NCBI GenBank assembly: GCA_031279675.1
Contig: JAITIB010000131.1
Location: 1 to 19,027, forward strand
Direction of reading: 5' to 3'
Length of the DNA: 19,027 nt
From: Puniceicoccales bacterium
GTDB taxonomy: Bacteria > Verrucomicrobiota > Verrucomicrobiia > Opitutales > UBA953
Position 1 is the stretch's first letter. Each line of letters starts with the position of its first letter. The notes under the pieces are model-generated. The model was not told where the DNA came from. It searched no databases and was given only the letters and a program-made list of their open reading frames with translations. Of this stretch, positions 15,315 to 19,027 are shown piece after piece. Made by a program: the position numbers and the translations under genes.

Positions 15315-18300
15315 ATGCCGTCCCTCGTCCTCGTTCACGACTCCGCCATCAACTATGCCTTTCAGCAAAACGCGATTCCGATCGTCAAGGAGCTGCGGTT
15401 TCAGAATGACGATGTCGCGCGCAAAAATCTCGTTATTCGCGTTTCGACCGAACCGGCGTTTGCCGCGCCGGTGGAGATTCGTGTCCAGACTATCGAAGCC
15501 AACGGCGAGTTTCGTGTCTCGCCGCTCGATTTGAAGCTCAGCCATGACTTTCTCGCCGGGATCAACGAAAAGGTCGCCGGGTGGCTCAAAGTCGAGGTGG
15601 TCGCGGGTGAAACGGACGGCACAACCAACGCGGGCGACGCCGTCCTTTGCTCGCGCACTGAATCCGTCTCGCTGCTCGCCCGCAACGAATGGTGCGGCCT
15701 CGTCTCCCTGCCGGAAATTCTCGCCGCATTCATCCTGCCCAACGATCCGGCGCTCATGCCGATCCTCAGTCGCGCCTCCGACCTGCTCCGCGAAGCCACC
15801 GGGCGTGGCGCGCTCAACGGTTACCAGGACAAGAGCCGCAAGCGTGCGTGGGAACAACTCGCGGCGATCTACAAGGCCGTGGCCGGACTCGGCATCCGCT
15901 ACATCAATCCACCCGCCAGTTTCGAGAACACCGGCCAGAAAATTTCTTTTCCTTCGCAAATCGTCGCGGAGCGTTTCGGCACCTGCCTCGACCTCACGCT
16001 GCTCTTCGCCGCCTGCTGCGAACGCGTCGGCCTTCACCCGCTTGTGCTCATGCACGAGGGGCACGCCTATGCGGGTTGCTGGCTGGAGGAGCGCACATTT
16101 CCGGATTCAACCGCCGAGGGTGCCGACGCGCTCCAACAGGTGCGAAAGCTCGAAACCGAGTCGCTCGTCACGGTCTTCGAGACGACCCTCGTCGCCACCG
16201 AATCTCCCGGCCTGCTGGGCGACGCCGAACGCTTCGCCCGCGCGCATCTGCACACTGAAAAACCATTTCGCCTCGCGCTCGATGTTCACCGCGCCCGCAT
16301 CGCCCGCATCGTGCCGCTGCCCATCCCGGGACAAAAAACCGCCGAGGCCACGGGCAGTCCCGTCATGGTCGATATTGTCGAAGGCATTGGTGACCGCGTT
16401 TTCGCTGATCTGCTCGACCCGGCAGTCAACACCGCGACCAAGCCAGCCACGCGCATCGACCAATGGAAGAGTCGGCTGCTCGACCTAAGCCTGCGCAACC
16501 GGTTGCTGAATTTCCGGGAAACCAAGTCCACCATCCGCATCCTTTCCGCCGCGCCCGAGCACGTGGAGGATGAATTGGCGGCGGAAAGTGAACTCGCCCT
16601 TCGTCCCAAGCCCAAGCTTATGGGCGAGGACGACCCGCGGCATGGCGAGACGATGTCCAAACAACAACGTGCCGATGCGCTCGCCGACCATCTCGCCGAC
16701 GAGTTGAAACATGGACGACTCCACACCCATCTCGACGAAAGCGAACACGCGCGGCGCCTCACGGAGCTGTTTCGCGCCGCCCGCAATGCGCTCGACGAGA
16801 ACGGCACCAACACGCTTTTCGCCGCCGTCGGCATCCTGGAATGGCGCGAGACCGAGCATAGCGACCGCGTCCATCGCGCGCCCCTGCTCCTCGTGCCGGT
16901 CGAGCTGAAACGCAAATCGGTGCTCGAAGGGTTCTCGCTCCGTCGCATCGACGAGGAGACGCGCCTCAACGTCACTCTCATGGAGATGCTGCGGCAGCAT
17001 TTCCAAAAAAACATCGACGGGCTCGACCCTCTTCCCGAAGACGACAGCGGCGTGAACGTCGCCCGCGTGTTCCAGCTTTTCCGCGACGCGGTGCGCGATC
17101 TCGCTGGCTGGGAAGTGAAAGCCGAGGTCTGGCTCGGCCAGTTCTCCTTCACCAAGTTTCTCCTCTGGAAGGATCTCGCGGACCGTCTCGAAGACCTCAC
17201 GCGCAACCGCATCGTCAACCACCTCGTCAACGAGGCCGGCACGCCTTACGACAACCCGCCCGACATCACCTCGCACGGACTCGACGACCGGTTTCATCCG
17301 CGCGAAGTGTTCTGCCCGCGTAGCGCCGACTCGTCCCAGCTCGCCGCTGTCATGGCCGCCGCGGCCGGTCACGACTTTGTCCTCGAGGGCCCGCCAGGCA
17401 CCGGGAAATCGCAAACCATCACCAACATCATCGCACACTGCCTCGCGCACGGGAAACGCGTGCTCTTCGTCGCGGAAAAACGCGCCGCGCTCGACGTTGT
17501 GCATCGCCGCTTGCGCGAGGAGGGACTGGAGCCGTTCTGCCTCGAACTGCATTCCAACAAGATCGGCAAGGCCGACGTGCTCGCGCAATTCGACCGCAGT
17601 CTGAGGTTCGTGACCGAGGAGAGCGCGGCGGACTGGGAATACCGTGCCGCCGAACTGGAGCGTTTGCGCGGCGCCCTCAACGATTACGCGCGCACATTGC
17701 ATCGGCGCACGCCCTGCGGACTGAGCGCGCACGCCTGTTTCGATTATCTGTTACCGCGACGCGACGAGCCGACCGTGCAACTCGACAACTGGCCGGACAT
17801 CCTCGACACGACGGCGGCGAAGCTGGACGAAACGCGCCTGCTCGCGCGGCAACTCCAGGAGCGCTCGCGCGCGGTCATGCCGTTGCACGACCACCCGCTG
17901 GCCCCGCTGGCTTGCGAGGAGTGGTCTCCGGCGTGGGCCGAGCGCATCCTTGGCCGCATCCGGGAACTGGTCGCCAAAACCAACGCCGTGTTCGAATCCG
18001 TGAGCGATTTACGGACGTGGCTGCGTTGTCCGGACGGCCCGATCTCGCGCCGGCAATTGACCGATTTGTTTGCCTTGGCCGGCGATCTGCTTGCTCCCAA
18101 GCCGGTCGGACCGGCCTTCGCGCTCACGCCGTGGCACCAATTGGCGCCCGACCTCGACCGTTGGATCGCGCTCGTTCATGAACGTGCCACGTTACGCGAG
18201 CGTTTGACTGGCTACGACGAGCCGAAACTTCTCGCGTTGGAGCTGGATACCTTGATGCGTAAGTGGACTTCCGCCCAATCCGCCTGGTTTCTTGTGAAAT

Positions 18301-19027
18301 GGCTGCGCATTGGTGGCGTCCGGCGAGCTCTCCGCTCCGCGCGTCCGGATCAATCCCGGCCCGAATCCATTTGTCTGGGCGAGATTTTGGAGAACGCGTT
18401 GCGCCTTCGCGCCATCAACGCCGAACTCGCCGCCGCCAGCGCCACCGCGCAGGCCTGCCTCGGCGTGCTTTGGGCGAAGGGCGAACCCGAGGAGGCCGCG
18501 CTCGTGGAGGCGCGTGTGTGGGGCGAATCACTTCATGCGCATTTAATCGCTTGTGCTGGAGAGGACTTGGTCTGGCTGGGTTCGCTGCGTCAACTTCTCG
18601 CGAGCCTGTTCGCCGAAGGGTCGGCGTTCCATGTCGCGACCACCACGACCGGCGCGCGCCTGACGTGTTTCCGGGATGCGCTGGCGGAGTTCGACGACGA
18701 ATTGGATGCGTTTGCGTCCGAGGTGAAGCTGCGTCGTGAATGCGTGGACGACGCGCCCGATCATCTCGCGGCGGTGCGCGCGCTCGCCGGGCGCCTGCCG
18801 GGTGCGTGGAAACACATTCGCGAATGGTGCTCCTGGCAAAAGGCACGCCGGGCGGCGATGGAGACCGGCCTGAGGCCGGTGATCGCGAAGCTGGAATCGT
18901 CCGAAGGGGCGACGCTGGAGGTGCCGGGTTTGTTCGAGCGCAGTTTCCGAAAGGCGCTGTTGTTTGCGATTATCGGACGCGAATCGGCGTTGCGTGAATT
19001 TTTCGGACGCGAGCACAACGAGCGCAT
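15315..19027 (+). CDS. DUF4011 helicase with N-terminal transglutaminase-like domain (3' end outside window)
   Basis: The frame is open from ATG 15315 to the window end (1237 complete codons). An in-frame GTG at 15279 is a possible but less likely start. Order: a beta-rich Ig-like N-terminus (about 1-105); a transglutaminase-like fold with FGTCLDL (Cys224) and EGHAYAGCW (His250); DUF4011 beginning near residue 382 (WKSRLLDLSLRNRLLNF) and leading to ILEWRE and LLLVPVEL; then an SF1-type AAA ATPase with Walker A EGPPGTGKSQT (GPPGTGKS at 692-699) and FVAEKRAAL; then a long helical insertion to the edge. Family members usually finish the helicase and add a Vsr/PDDEXK-type nuclease and often DUF3320. 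Single-gene DUF4011-helicase-Vsr proteins are reported as antiviral defence. The Walker B and nuclease parts are not in view, so intactness is unproven. It is divergent from the beta-barrel remnant. Confidence 0.88.
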   Translation, partial: MPSLVLVHDSAINYAFQQNAIPIVKELRFQNDDVARKNLVIRVSTEPAFAAPVEIRVQTIEANGEFRVSPLDLKLSHDFLAGINEKVAGWLKVEVVAGETDGTTNAGDAVLCSRTESVSLLARNEWCGLVSLPEILAAFILPNDPALMPILSRASDLLREATGRGALNGYQDKSRKRAWEQLAAIYKAVAGLGIRYINPPASFENTGQKISFPSQIVAERFGTCLDLTLLFAACCERVGLHPLVLMHEGHAYAGCWLEERTFPDSTAEGADALQQVRKLETESLVTVFETTLVATESPGLLGDAERFARAHLHTEKPFRLALDVHRARIARIVPLPIPGQKTAEATGSPVMVDIVEGIGDRVFADLLDPAVNTATKPATRIDQWKSRLLDLSLRNRLLNFRETKSTIRILSAAPEHVEDELAAESELALRPKPKLMGEDDPRHGETMSKQQRADALADHLADELKHGRLHTHLDESEHARRLTELFRAARNALDENGTNTLFAAVGILEWRETEHSDRVHRAPLLLVPVELKRKSVLEGFSLRRIDEETRLNVTLMEMLRQHFQKNIDGLDPLPEDDSGVNVARVFQLFRDAVRDLAGWEVKAEVWLGQFSFTKFLLWKDLADRLEDLTRNRIVNHLVNEAGTPYDNPPDITSHGLDDRFHPREVFCPRSADSSQLAAVMAAAAGHDFVLEGPPGTGKSQTITNIIAHCLAHGKRVLFVAEKRAALDVVHRRLREEGLEPFCLELHSNKIGKADVLAQFDRSLRFVTEESAADWEYRAAELERLRGALNDYARTLHRRTPCGLSAHACFDYLLPRRDEPTVQLDNWPDILDTTAAKLDETRLLARQLQERSRAVMPLHDHPLAPLACEEWSPAWAERILGRIRELVAKTNAVFESVSDLRTWLRCPDGPISRRQLTDLFALAGDLLAPKPVGPAFALTPWHQLAPDLDRWIALVHERATLRERLTGYDEPKLLALELDTLMRKWTSAQSAWFLVKWLRIGGVRRALRSARPDQSRPESICLGEILENALRLRAINAELAAASATAQACLGVLWAKGEPEEAALVEARVWGESLHAHLIACAGEDLVWLGSLRQLLASLFAEGSAFHVATTTTGARLTCFRDALAEFDDELDAFASEVKLRRECVDDAPDHLAAVRALAGRLPGAWKHIREWCSWQKARRAAMETGLRPVIAKLESSEGATLEVPGLFERSFRKALLFAIIGRESALREFFGREHNER

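Noticed and set aside
15228..16064. N-terminal extension of the minus-strand frame that ends at 14760
   Set aside because: This part is antisense to the 5' portion of the DUF4011 gene, which has recognisable motifs. Only the segment below about 15050 is protein-like.
16485..17732. 415-residue minus-strand open frame
   Set aside because: It overlaps the DUF4011 and helicase core on the opposite strand, which carries the Walker A motif; a codon-bias shadow.

Overview
The window reads as GC-rich chromosomal DNA from a Gram-negative bacterium. An LptD-type outer-membrane protein, secreted glycan-degrading machinery and a lysine/proline/alanine-rich histone H1-like protein fit Verrucomicrobiota, and Opitutaceae in particular. 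That placement is inferred from gene content and style; no marker gene is present to prove it. Codon choice is strongly GC-biased and no gene has a clear Shine-Dalgarno sequence before its start.

Left two thirds (1-11029), all minus strand. In order of transcription: a MoxR AAA+ ATPase, a DUF58 protein and a BatA-like von Willebrand A membrane protein form a tight operon (the last two overlap by ATGA). They are followed by a large secreted GH2 beta-galactosidase with extra C-terminal carbohydrate-binding modules, a PPi-dependent 6-phosphofructokinase, an LptD-like LPS transporter 21 bp behind it, and the start of a small membrane protein cut by the window edge. The usual downstream Bat genes (a second VWA, TPR, BatD) are missing after the BatA-like gene.

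Middle (11030-14631), plus strand. A 225-bp divergent region separates moxR from a 201-residue protein that appears to carry two ribbon-helix-helix units followed by a 93-residue histone H1-like tail. It ends at a strong intrinsic terminator, with a second terminator-like hairpin just behind. The HrpB-type DEAH helicase gene then follows alone.

Right end (14632-19027). About 680 bp hold no intact gene. They contain the 3' end of an outer-membrane beta-barrel gene (minus strand) whose 5' part is lost or scrambled, next to a perfect 13-bp tandem duplication. Beyond it, on the plus strand, a large gene runs off the window: an N-terminal beta-rich region, a transglutaminase-like Cys/His domain, DUF4011 and an SF1 helicase. 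This architecture belongs to a family linked to antiviral defence (DUF4011-helicase-Vsr) and is the best candidate for an accessory or defence locus here. Its diagnostic C-terminus lies outside the window. No tRNA, rRNA, CRISPR array or intact insertion sequence was seen.
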